In this document: positions 7,320-13,676 of the stretch, piece by piece | How the letters are laid out: each line of letters starts with the position of its first letter | How positions within the stretch are numbered: the first letter of the stretch is position 1 | DNA from: Pseudomonadota bacterium | GTDB lineage: Bacteria; Pseudomonadota; Gammaproteobacteria; Acidiferrobacterales; UBA6901 | Reading direction: 5' to 3' | DNA: 13,865 nucleotides | Assembly: GCA_021785795.1 (NCBI GenBank) | Contig: JAJYEK010000092.1 | Coordinates: 1-13,865 of the forward strand | Translations under genes and position numbers: made by a program | Notes under the pieces: generated by a model | What the model was told of the DNA's origin: nothing | The model's input: the letters and a program-made list of their open reading frames with translations, nothing else | Databases searched by the model: none

Positions 7320-8478
7320 TCGCGCCTACGGCAACCGGACCCTGTGGCTGTGGTGGTACGGTCTGCGCGATCGGCTGCGCGGCGACCGCGGACGGGCCAA
7401 TGCGCGCTGGGGTCATGTGCGGGCGCCGGCTGGCGGCGGGCGGCTGGTCTGGATTGAAACCGGAGCCGAAGAGGCGGGCGTGCGCCTGGGCGCCGGGGTG
7501 CTGCGGGCGCTGCGCGAGAGCCGGCACGACCTGCGCCTGGTGCTGTCGTTCGAGCGTGAATTTCCACAGCTGCTCGAACGTGCGCTCGTTGGCCTCGAGC
7601 GCACCGGATTCGGCTACGGTCCGAGCGATTCGGCACGCGCTGTGCGGCGCGTGCTGCGCACGTTTGCGCCGCTCGGCGTGCTGATGGTGGCGCGCCGTCC
7701 CGCACCGATCCTGAGCGCGGCTCTGGAAGCGGCGGGAATACGCTGCGTGGCGGTGCACACCCCGGCGGCGGTTGCCGGGCGCTTCCAGGCGGCCTATCCG
7801 GCCGACCGCGCGCAGGCCGAGGCATGGCAGCAATGCGGGCGGGCCGACTACATCGCGCCGCGTGCCGACCTCACGACCCTGTTGGTAGAGGCCCAGGTGG
7901 ATCCGAATTTCCGGTCGGCATTGTGCGGCGGGCTGGATCTGGCAGTATGGTGCCTGCTTGGCGCCAGCCCCCAGCGGTTTCCCGAAATCGACGCGTGGTG
8001 GCGGGATTCGGGTCTGGGAAGGCGTGGGCTGCTGCTGGTGGGGTCGGCGGCGCCCGCGGCGGCGCCCCCGGGGTGGCTGCGTATCAGCGCATGGAACCGG
8101 ACAGTGCTGGGCGGCGGCAGGGTTGTCCTGGTGGATGACAGCCGCTGGCTGCCGGCGGTCGCCGCCTCAAGCGACGCCATCCACTTGTTGGAAGCCGATG
8201 CCTGGACATTCTGGCAGACCCTGGCGGGAGGACGCCCGGTGAGCGTGCCCGATCATGCTGCCGTACTGGGCCGCCTTGACGCGGACGCAACTGCGGCGGC
8301 GCGGGTTTTCGAGGAGGTGCCAACACTGGCGCAGCTGGAGCGGTTCTGGACGGCGATGCGGGGTGATCCGATCGGGGGGCGTCGGCGTGGCGATGGCCTG
8401 CGTCGGCTGTTCTGGGGCGAACGCCGACGCGCTGCGGATGTCAACCGGGAACTGCTGGCGCGGGTGTTCGCCTGGTGA
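7303..8478 (+). CDS. Divergent WaaA/KdtA-like (GT30-like) protein, catalytic residues eroded
   Basis: Probably a cytosolic or membrane-associated protein with the two-Rossmann-fold (GT-B) layout of Kdo transferase WaaA. What is seen: an N-terminal aromatic segment LWLWWYGLRDRLRG (14-27), ARWG (34-37, cf. KRWGER of WaaA), LVWIETGAEEAG (48-59, in the place of the WIHxxSVGE catalytic motif), an ALRESRHDLRLVL strand (69-81), and MVARRPAPILSAALEAAGIR (128-147), which parallels the METELWPNLL...GIP element. The C-terminal region RVVLVDDSRWLPAVAAS followed by TLAGGRPVSVPDHAA (307-321) parallels the nucleotide-sugar domain, but the HNPLE-type motif is not recognisable. Length 391 is a little below WaaA. 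It overlaps msbA by 17 nt and lpxK by 4 nt, so it is a core member of the operon. It may be a specialised sugar transferase or a non-catalytic relative. This is a family-level inference made by eye. Confidence 0.5.
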   Translation: MNPVTDRAYGNRTLWLWWYGLRDRLRGDRGRANARWGHVRAPAGGGRLVWIETGAEEAGVRLGAGVLRALRESRHDLRLVLSFEREFPQLLERALVGLERTGFGYGPSDSARAVRRVLRTFAPLGVLMVARRPAPILSAALEAAGIRCVAVHTPAAVAGRFQAAYPADRAQAEAWQQCGRADYIAPRADLTTLLVEAQVDPNFRSALCGGLDLAVWCLLGASPQRFPEIDAWWRDSGLGRRGLLLVGSAAPAAAPPGWLRISAWNRTVLGGGRVVLVDDSRWLPAVAASSDAIHLLEADAWTFWQTLAGGRPVSVPDHAAVLGRLDADATAAARVFEEVPTLAQLERFWTAMRGDPIGGRRRGDGLRRLFWGERRRAADVNRELLARVFAW

Positions 8479-9470
8479 ACCGCAGTGCTTCGGGATGGAT
8501 ACAGGACCTCTGGCAGAGCCGGTCGCTTCCGGTTTTGACGCTCATCCCGCTCAGCTGGCTCTATCGGCTGTTATCAGGGTGGCGCAACCGGCTGTACGAC
8601 TGGAGGCTGCTCCCCGTCCGGCGCCTGCCGGTGCCGGTTATCGTTGTCGGAAACATTACCGTTGGCGGAACCGGCAAGACACCGCTTGTTATCTGGCTCA
8701 GTTTGTTCCTGCAGCGTGCCGGATACCGGCCGGGAATCGTGTCGCGCGGCTATGGCGGGCAGGCGAGACAGTGGCCGCAGGTGGTCACCCCCGATTCCGA
8801 TCCCCGGCAGGTGGGCGACGAGCCGGTCGTGCTCGCACGCCGCGCCGGCTGCGCGGTGGTGGTCGGTCCGGACCGGGCGGCCGCGGCGCAGAGGCTGCTT
8901 GCCGTGCATCGCTGCGACATCGTGATCAGCGATGACGGACTGCAGCACCGGCGGCTGGGCCGCGATATCGAAATCGTGGTGATCGACGGGCGGCGGCGCT
9001 TCGGAAACGGGCTGCTGCTGCCCGCCGGGCCGCTGCGCGAGCCGATCTCGCGCCTGCGGCGCACCGATTTGCGTATCACGCAGGGAGTTGCCCGGGACGG
9101 GGAGCATAGCTTGGTGCTGTACCCGGCCAGCCTGCGCAACCTCGCGAGCGGCAAGTCTTGTGACGCGCGGGATTTTGCCGGGCAGGCGGTGCATGCCGTG
9201 GCCGGAATCGGAAATCCCGACCGGTTCTTTGCCACGCTGCGCGATCTGGGGCTGGACGTGCGGGAGCACCCGTTTCCCGATCATTACCGCTTTCGTCCCG
9301 AAGACCTGCAATTCGCCGACGGCGCGCCCGTGATCATGACCGAGAAAGATGCGGTAAAATGCGAGCGCTTTGCTCGCCCCGACTACTGGTTCCTCGAGGT
9401 CGAGGCCCGCCCGGATCCGGGATTCGGCGCCCGGCTTGTCGAGCTGCTGAAGGAGAAGTGTGGTGGATAA
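8475..9470 (+). CDS. lpxK: Tetraacyldisaccharide 4'-kinase LpxK
   Basis: Phosphorylates the 4' position of the tetraacylated disaccharide-1-phosphate to form lipid IVA in the Raetz pathway; acts at the cytosolic face of the inner membrane through an N-terminal hydrophobic segment (about 17-33). The 331 residues are normal. Motifs: P-loop VGGTGKTP (63-70) preceded by [18 protein letters not shown] (88-95), VGDEPVVLA (113-121), [11 protein letters not shown] (151-161) with the catalytic-region DDGLQH, and [13 protein letters not shown] (178-190). Later [16 protein letters not shown] and TEKDAVKC complete the family pattern. The GTG start shares GTGA with the previous gene's stop, and the 3' end overlaps the next gene. 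Its order after msbA is common in gammaproteobacteria. Confidence 0.97.
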   Translation: MNRSASGWIQDLWQSRSLPVLTLIPLSWLYRLLSGWRNRLYDWRLLPVRRLPVPVIVVGNITVGGTGKTPLVIWLSLFLQRAGYRPGIVSRGYGGQARQWPQVVTPDSDPRQVGDEPVVLARRAGCAVVVGPDRAAAAQRLLAVHRCDIVISDDGLQHRRLGRDIEIVVIDGRRRFGNGLLLPAGPLREPISRLRRTDLRITQGVARDGEHSLVLYPASLRNLASGKSCDARDFAGQAVHAVAGIGNPDRFFATLRDLGLDVREHPFPDHYRFRPEDLQFADGAPVIMTEKDAVKCERFARPDYWFLEVEARPDPGFGARLVELLKEKCGG

Positions 9471-9642
9471 AAAACTGCTGGATATCCTGGTCTGCCCGAT
9501 CTGCAAAGGACCACTGCGGTACGACCGGGCCAGGTCTGAACTGGTATGCAAGGCGGATCGTCTGGCCTATCCGATCCGGGACGACATTCCGGTGATGCTG
9601 GAGGACCAGGCCCGCCAGATCTCCGAGGAGGAGGCGCGCTAG
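9463..9642 (+). CDS. ycaR: Trm112/YcaR-family zinc-ribbon protein
   Basis: Very small protein of the Trm112 family. In bacteria the gene commonly lies between lpxK and kdsB; its function is not settled. The sequence has the CPIC pair (about residues 12-15) in [16 protein letters not shown], a further Cys in [26 protein letters not shown], and an acidic tail, matching E. coli YcaR along its whole length. Two tandem GTG codons offer starts at 9460 and 9463. GGAG at 9452-9455 lies 4 and 7 nt away respectively, and the family begins MDxxLL, so 9463 is preferred. It overlaps the lpxK 3' end and is followed by kdsB after 17 nt. Confidence 0.92.
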   Translation: MDKKLLDILVCPICKGPLRYDRARSELVCKADRLAYPIRDDIPVMLEDQARQISEEEAR

Positions 9643-9659
9643 CGCGCGCGGATAGACCG

Positions 9660-10409
9660 GTGATCGTCATCATTCCCGCCCGCCACGCATCGACCCGGCT
9701 TCCCGGCAAGCCGCTGGCAGATATCGCCGGGAAGCCGATGATCGTGCGGGTTTACGAGGCGGCGCGCGCCAGCGGCGCCCGGCGCGTGATCGTTGCGACC
9801 GACGACGCGCGTATCAGCGCTGCGGTACAGGGCGCAGGAGGCGAAGTCTGCATGACAGCCTCCGATCACCGTTCCGGCACCGACCGGATCGCCGAAGCGA
9901 TCGCAACCCTGGGGATCGATCCCGAGGAAGTTGTCGTCAACCTGCAGGGCGACGAGCCGCTCATGCCGCCGAACCTGATCCGGCGGGTGGCCGACACGCT
10001 GCTGGCCCACCCCCAGGCCTCCATGGCGACCGCCGGCCATGCAATCCACGACCGACGCAGCTTTCTCGATCCGAACGTGGTCAAGCTTGTCACCGACTGC
10101 AGCGGCTTCGCGCTCTATTTCAGCCGCGCCCCGATACCCTGGCCGCGAGAGGGGACGCAACATGCGGGCGAGTCCGCCGTGGAGGCCCTGCGGCACATCG
10201 GAATATACGCCTACCGCGCCGAATTCGTCGGCCGCTACGCCGCATGGCCCGCTTGTCCGCCGGAACGCATCGAGTCCCTCGAACAGCTGCGTGTACTCTG
10301 GAACGGAGAACGCATCGCGGTGTGCGAGACACCCGATGTTCCACCAGGCGGCGTAGACACCGCGGAAGATCTGGAAAGGGTGCGGGCGGCTTTCGCGCGC
10401 GGCCGGTGA
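9660..10409 (+). CDS. kdsB: 3-deoxy-manno-octulosonate cytidylyltransferase KdsB
   Basis: Cytosolic enzyme that joins Kdo and CTP to make CMP-Kdo, the donor for WaaA. The 249-residue length matches KdsB. Motifs are IIPARHASTRLPGKPLADIAG (4-24), which binds the nucleotide; VIVATDD (43-49); HRSGTDRIAEA (70-80); VNLQGDEP (93-100), where the aspartate coordinates metal; FSRAPIPWPRE (154-164); and RHIGIYAYR with SLEQLRVLWNGERI. The frame is open upstream to 9546 but only inside ycaR, so the GTG at 9660, directly before the conserved strand, is used; its Shine-Dalgarno is poor. It is the last gene of the operon; a GC-rich hairpin straddles its stop codon. Confidence 0.97.
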   Translation: MIVIIPARHASTRLPGKPLADIAGKPMIVRVYEAARASGARRVIVATDDARISAAVQGAGGEVCMTASDHRSGTDRIAEAIATLGIDPEEVVVNLQGDEPLMPPNLIRRVADTLLAHPQASMATAGHAIHDRRSFLDPNVVKLVTDCSGFALYFSRAPIPWPREGTQHAGESAVEALRHIGIYAYRAEFVGRYAAWPACPPERIESLEQLRVLWNGERIAVCETPDVPPGGVDTAEDLERVRAAFARGR

Positions 10410-10422
10410 GCCGGCGCGCCGG
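10397..10422 (+). other. GC-rich hairpin straddling the kdsB stop, with nested 12-bp palindrome
   Basis: Bases 10397-10406 pair with 10411-10419 with one bulged G at 10401 and a TGAG loop at 10407-10410; the stop codon lies in that loop. A nested perfect palindrome CCGGCGCGCCGG is at 10411-10422. It could slow or end the operon transcript, but lacks a T-tract, so intrinsic termination is not supported. Confidence 0.35.
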
Positions 10423-10439
10423 TCCGGCGCGGCGAGTCC

Positions 10440-10467
10440 GTAAATTCTCGGTGAGGTTTGCGTCTAA
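10440..10467 (+). promoter_or_regulatory. Candidate ECF-type promoter for the sigma/anti-sigma pair
   Basis: GTAAAT (10440-10445) and CGTCTAA (10461-10467) are 15 nt apart. CGTC-type -10 boxes are characteristic of ECF sigma promoters, and many ECF genes are autoregulated. The -35 part departs from the common GGAAC type, so this rests mainly on the -10 half. A start near 10473 would place AGGAGGT (10479-10485) immediately in the new leader. The matching promoter of the bufferin operon would lie outside the window. Confidence 0.35.
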
Positions 10468-10486
10468 ACGAAAGCCCCAGGAGGTA

Positions 10487-10936
10487 ATGATCGACCCAAA
10501 CACCTGCGTTCAGACTCATACCATGTGCGCAGAGACTTCCATTTGTACGCCGGCCGGATGGGCCGTATCATTGCCAGCCGATAAACCGATAACAACTCCA
10601 AACCCGCCGGAGACTACTGCAGCATCCCATGGGATCGAACAGGCAGACGATAGTGGAACACGGCGGTGCCCCGGCAGCCGATATTACGTCCCAGATCGAG
10701 GCATTGCGGCCTCAGCTTTTGCGGATCGCCCGTCTGCAACTGCGCGATCACGATGCGGCCGAAGACGCTGTACAGGATGCGGTGCTCGCGGCCCTCAAAG
10801 ATGCCCCCAATTTCGCGGGACGTTCCAGCGTAAAGACCTGGCTGGTGGGCATTCTCAAACACAAGATCATCGATGCGCTGCGTCAGAAGGCACGTCACGC
10901 GACCGAGCCGTTCGACGACGAGACCGATTCCGATGA
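10487..10936 (+). other. Possible leader ORF with strong Shine-Dalgarno overlapping the sigma gene
   Basis: A perfect AGGAGGT (10479-10485) stands 1 nt before an ATG at 10487; the spacing is shorter than ideal. The reading frame starts MIDPNTCVQTHTMCAETSIC with cysteines at 7, 14 and 20, runs through the untranslated region and on out of frame into the sigma gene to a stop at 10934-10936 (149 residues). The later part is the shadow of the sigma gene and resembles nothing. It may be a translated leader that couples to or delays sigma translation, or a chance ATG. No homology is recognised. Confidence 0.2.
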
Positions 10937-11240
10937 CTTCGATTCCGCATTCGACGCGCGCGGGCACTGGGCGCGGAAGCCGGCCGAATGGGAAAACGCC
11001 GAGCAGCAGCTGGAGCGCAAGCAGTTTTTCACCGTGCTCGATTTTTGTCTCGACGGCCTGCCGCCCAACCAGGGTCGGGTATTCATGCTGCGCGAGGTGT
11101 TTGAATTGGGCGCGGACGAGATCTGTAAGATGCTGGGCATCTCTGCGTCTAATTTATGGGTCTTGCTGTATCGCGCACGTATGAGGTTGCGCGAGTGCCT
11201 GGAGCAGAAATGGTTCATTCCGGAACGAAGCGCAACATGA
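10629..11240 (+). CDS. ECF-type RNA polymerase sigma factor
   Basis: Alternative sigma factor that redirects RNA polymerase to a small regulon. The 203 residues show region 2 (about 23-88: LRDHDAAEDAVQDAVLAALK, then SSVKTWLVGILKHKIIDALRQ for -10 recognition), an acidic linker (94-108, EPFDDETDSDDFD), a conserved HWARKPAEWENAEQQLERKQF stretch (113-133), and region 4 (about 140-190: LPPNQGRVFMLREVFELGADE then the helix-turn-helix ICKMLGISASNLWVLLYRARMRLRECLE). The ATG at 10629 lacks a close Shine-Dalgarno (GGAG is 16 nt away); an upstream in-frame stop at 10590 limits the start, and a GTG at 10653 is the alternative. Stop and next start overlap as ATGA. The bufferin operon points at it from the other side, so control of that operon is likely but unproven. 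Confidence 0.93.
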   Translation: MGSNRQTIVEHGGAPAADITSQIEALRPQLLRIARLQLRDHDAAEDAVQDAVLAALKDAPNFAGRSSVKTWLVGILKHKIIDALRQKARHATEPFDDETDSDDFDSAFDARGHWARKPAEWENAEQQLERKQFFTVLDFCLDGLPPNQGRVFMLREVFELGADEICKMLGISASNLWVLLYRARMRLRECLEQKWFIPERSAT

Positions 11241-11407
11241 TCAACTGCGCCGAAGCGAGCCGCCTGCTCTCGCAGGCCATGGAACGCCCCCTGGACCGCA
11301 AGGAACGGGCCATGCTGCGCCTGCACCTGCTGATTTGCCGCATGTGCCGGAAATTCGACAAACAGCTCGCCTTCATGCGCAAGGCCATGAAGCAGTACAC
11401 CAAATAG
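11237..11407 (+). CDS. Small zf-HC2 zinc-finger putative anti-sigma factor
   Basis: A 56-residue protein that probably binds the ECF sigma just upstream. It holds the zinc-binding anti-sigma pattern: Cys4 in MINCAEASRLL, then H30-x3-C34-x2-C37 in HLLICRMC, with predicted helices around them and a basic tail. No membrane segment is present, so unlike many anti-sigma factors it appears fully cytosolic and could sense redox state or metal directly through the cysteine/histidine site. The ATG at 11237 overlaps the sigma stop (ATGA). The frame is open to 11156 and offers an ATG at 11210 that would add 9 residues, but the overlap start is conventional and gives the usual domain boundary. Confidence 0.8.
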   Translation: MINCAEASRLLSQAMERPLDRKERAMLRLHLLICRMCRKFDKQLAFMRKAMKQYTK

Positions 11408-11430
11408 CCGGGCCGGCCGCGGTCCATGAT

Positions 11431-11458
11431 AAAAAGGGGGCGGTTACCCGGTTGCCGC
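11431..11458 (-). terminator. Weak candidate terminator of the bufferin operon
   Basis: On the minus strand GCGG (11458-11455) and CCGC (11443-11440) can pair around an 11-nt loop, followed by CCCC and five T (11435-11431). The stem is short and 4 nt separate it from the T-run, so termination would be weak. It lies in the 74-bp space between the two convergent operons. No matching T-run for the plus-strand genes was seen. Confidence 0.3.
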
Positions 11459-11481
11459 AGAAGCCATGATCGCCGCTGGAG

Positions 11482-12012
11482 TTACCTGATAACCTCGGGA
11501 TGGCCGTCGGCCTTGGCGGCCATCCAGGCGCCCCGGCGCGGCTGGATCCAGCGGTGCACGATGCCGTCCACCGACAACGTACCCGGGCCATAGGCGACGA
11601 TGGCCAGCAGCATCATGCCCCATACCTTGTGATCCATGAAATCGCTGCTCCAGAAGCCCGCCCACAGACCATGCGGCCACAGCGCGGGATAAGAGACCAC
11701 CGCGATGATATTGTAGATAAACAGAAAGAGCGCCGTCAGACGGCCCAGCAGGCCCACGCCCAGGAACCAGGGAGACACGAGCTCGATGAATGTGCCGAGA
11801 TAGGCGGCAAAAACGGGCGGCAGCAGCGGTACATGGTAGAGGTAGGTAAACAGCATGACGGTGCTGCTCATGTCGCTTACCTTGACGACGCCCGCCCGCC
11901 AGAAGGCCACGGCCACCCACAGCCGGAAGAGCAGCATGCTGACGGGGCCGAGATGTTCCAGACCCTGAGCGATGTTCCGATAGAGATGGTACGGTCCGGC
12001 ACAGCATTTCAT
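11482..12012 (-). CDS. DoxX-family membrane protein of the bufferin operon
   Basis: Four-helix inner-membrane protein of the DoxX family (176 residues); the fourth gene in many bufferin/MNIO operons. Helices are predicted around 24-42, 66-86, 90-108 and 130-148. Family features include LLFRLWVAVAFWRAGVVKV (27-45), FIELVSPWFLGVGLLGRLTA (75-94), and an aromatic loop ALWPHGLWAGFWSSDFMDHK before the last helix. Its precise job is unknown; proposals for relatives include redox or copper-related roles in the membrane. An unusual Cys pair stands at residues 3-4 (MKCC). The start is set by the ATGA overlap with the DUF2063 gene. It is the last gene of the operon. Confidence 0.88.
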   Translation of the reverse strand: MKCCAGPYHLYRNIAQGLEHLGPVSMLLFRLWVAVAFWRAGVVKVSDMSSTVMLFTYLYHVPLLPPVFAAYLGTFIELVSPWFLGVGLLGRLTALFLFIYNIIAVVSYPALWPHGLWAGFWSSDFMDHKVWGMMLLAIVAYGPGTLSVDGIVHRWIQPRRGAWMAAKADGHPEVIR

Positions 12013-12827
12013 GCGGTATTCCTCGCTGGTTCATGCCTGTCTCCGCCACCCGTGCAGCCCGTGACCAGGCCATCGCGGAGCAGTTCCAGGAGAAAGGACG
12101 ACGGATCGAAGCCGCCGGCCCGCCGTTTGGCGGCCTGCTCGCCGAGGCCTGCCACATCCACCCCGGTCAGCATGTCGCCGATAAAGGCGGCTCCGGGCGC
12201 CTCGATCGCCCGCATCGCCACCTGGTCCTGGTCGCGCCACAGCAGCACGCGCTGGCCACCGGAATCGAGCGACGGGGGCTCGGTACCCGCCTGCTGGCAG
12301 TACATCCAGATGTCGAAAACCGGGTAGCGCGACTCGACCAGGCGGACGCTCGGGTGCAAGCGAAGTCCGGGTTCCGAGGGCATCTCGGGCGCAATCCCGC
12401 TCACGGTTTCCGGATCGAGCGGCCACGCGTCCTCCGCGAGATAGGCCTGCTGGCGCGCCCATTCAAGCCGGGCGATGTCGGCGAGGTACGGGACACCATG
12501 CGCTTCGGGCATATCCGACAGAAATGCCGGGAAGCGCGCACCGTAGTCCTGGAGATTGCCGCTGACCGAGGGGTAGTCACGGATATAGCGCGCGGCCGCC
12601 CCCTCGAAAAAATCCACCCCGACGAGCGCGAGCACCGCCGGATAGGCCGTCTTGAGGGCGCCGCTAAGATTATGGAAGACGACATTGCGGTATATCTGCA
12701 GGCGCGCTGCGGGTGCCAGTCCATGGCCTGCGATGCAGGAATCCAGATCCGGCCGGGACGGCGTGCCTCCGGTGACCTGCTCTGCGAACAGCCGCTGGAG
12801 CTCAGGCAGCGATGGCGCGGCGCTCAT
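12009..12827 (-). CDS. bufC: DUF2063 (BufC/HvfC-type) RiPP maturation partner protein
   Basis: The 272-residue protein belongs to DUF2063, whose members accompany MNIO enzymes and are thought to bind the precursor and help present it for modification. The N-terminal domain (about 8-105) has LQRLFAEQVTGG, the hallmark RLQIYRNVVFHNLSGALK (42-59), TAYPAVLALVGVDFFEGAAARYI and NLQDYGARFPAFL. A less conserved C-terminal half includes YPVFDIWMYCQ (168-178). Despite the database label 'putative DNA-binding', no helix-turn-helix is visible here. The ATG at 12827 overlaps the preceding MNIO gene by 26 nt, which argues for translational coupling, and the stop overlaps the DoxX start (ATGA). Confidence 0.9.
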   Translation of the reverse strand: MSAAPSLPELQRLFAEQVTGGTPSRPDLDSCIAGHGLAPAARLQIYRNVVFHNLSGALKTAYPAVLALVGVDFFEGAAARYIRDYPSVSGNLQDYGARFPAFLSDMPEAHGVPYLADIARLEWARQQAYLAEDAWPLDPETVSGIAPEMPSEPGLRLHPSVRLVESRYPVFDIWMYCQQAGTEPPSLDSGGQRVLLWRDQDQVAMRAIEAPGAAFIGDMLTGVDVAGLGEQAAKRRAGGFDPSSFLLELLRDGLVTGCTGGGDRHEPARNTA

Positions 12828-13668
12828 CGAGCATCCTCTCGGCGGTGGCCGCTTCGGCCAGCAGAACCTCCAGCCCCGGTATGTCCTGATCCCATTCGAT
12901 CAGGGTTGCCGCTGGCCCGACAAGCGCCAGAGTCTCGCGGTACAATGCCCATACCGCAGGATCGACCGGACGGCTGTGGGAGTCGATGAGCAGCTCCACG
13001 GGCAGGCTGGTCTTGCGGGTGAAGCCGGCGAGATGAATCTCCTGTACGGCATCCGGTGGGATCGCTTGGATATAAGTCCGCGGGTCGTAACCGTGGTTGA
13101 TGGCGTTGACGTAGACGTTGTTCACGTCCAGGAGGATCCCGCAGCCGGCGCGCCGCGCCAGCTCGGCCACAAAGTCCCACTCGGTCATGGTGGAATGGGT
13201 GTAAGCCAGGTAGCTCGAGACGTTCTCTATCAGGATCCGGCGGCCCAGATACGCTTGTGTTTCCTGGACCCGGTCCACCATCAGCCTGAGCGCCTCCTCG
13301 GTGTAGGGCAGGGGAAGAAGGTCGTTGAGGTGGCGACCCGGGACGGCGCCCCAGCACAGATGTTCCGATACGAGCGCTGGCTCCATCCGGTCAGCCAGCT
13401 TCTTGAGCTTTGCAAGATGCCCGCGGTCGAGCGCCGCGGCAGCGCCCAGGGATAGACCGACGCCGTGCAGGCTCACTGGGTATTCCGATCGGATCGCCTC
13501 CAGGATCCGCAGCATCGGCCCGCCGGCGCAGAAGAAGTTCTCGCTGTGCACTTCGAACCAGGGTATTTGGGGATGCTCATCGAGCACCCTCGCGAAGTGG
13601 GGTGGCCGCAGGCCGATCCCTGCCTGCGCGGGGATCGGCCTGGCCGAAAAGGCGGATGCAGCGGCCAT
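12802..13668 (-). CDS. bufB: DUF692 MNIO-family bufferin maturase
   Basis: Multinuclear non-haem iron-dependent oxidative enzyme that modifies cysteines in the co-encoded precursor (thiooxazole-type heterocycles in characterised bufferins). The 288 residues form a TIM-barrel-type protein with the family motifs: PWFEVHSENFF (36-46), SLHGVGLSLG (66-75, H68), VSEHLCWG (100-107), LIENVSSYLAY (146-156; E148, N149), GILLDVNNVYVNAINHGYDP (177-196; D181, N183, N184), EIHLAGF (210-216), IDSHSRPVDPAVW (228-240; D229, H231) and LIEWDQDIPGLE (256-267). These His/Asp/Glu/Asn residues bind iron in solved relatives. The ATG at 13668 follows AAGG, and the TAAGG overlaps the precursor stop; the longer frame to 13788 is a shadow of the precursor gene. 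Confidence 0.95.
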   Translation of the reverse strand: MAAASAFSARPIPAQAGIGLRPPHFARVLDEHPQIPWFEVHSENFFCAGGPMLRILEAIRSEYPVSLHGVGLSLGAAAALDRGHLAKLKKLADRMEPALVSEHLCWGAVPGRHLNDLLPLPYTEEALRLMVDRVQETQAYLGRRILIENVSSYLAYTHSTMTEWDFVAELARRAGCGILLDVNNVYVNAINHGYDPRTYIQAIPPDAVQEIHLAGFTRKTSLPVELLIDSHSRPVDPAVWALYRETLALVGPAATLIEWDQDIPGLEVLLAEAATAERMLDERRAIAA

Positions 13669-13676
13669 CGCCGGCC

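Noticed and set aside
12009..12827. DUF2063 protein as a DNA-binding regulator
   Set aside because: The label exists for the family, but no helix-turn-helix is visible and operon context matches the RiPP maturation partner.
12033..13455. Long plus-strand open frames antisense to the bufferin operon
   Set aside because: High GC leaves antisense frames open; the minus-strand proteins have clear family motifs and ordered overlaps, whereas the plus frames resemble nothing.
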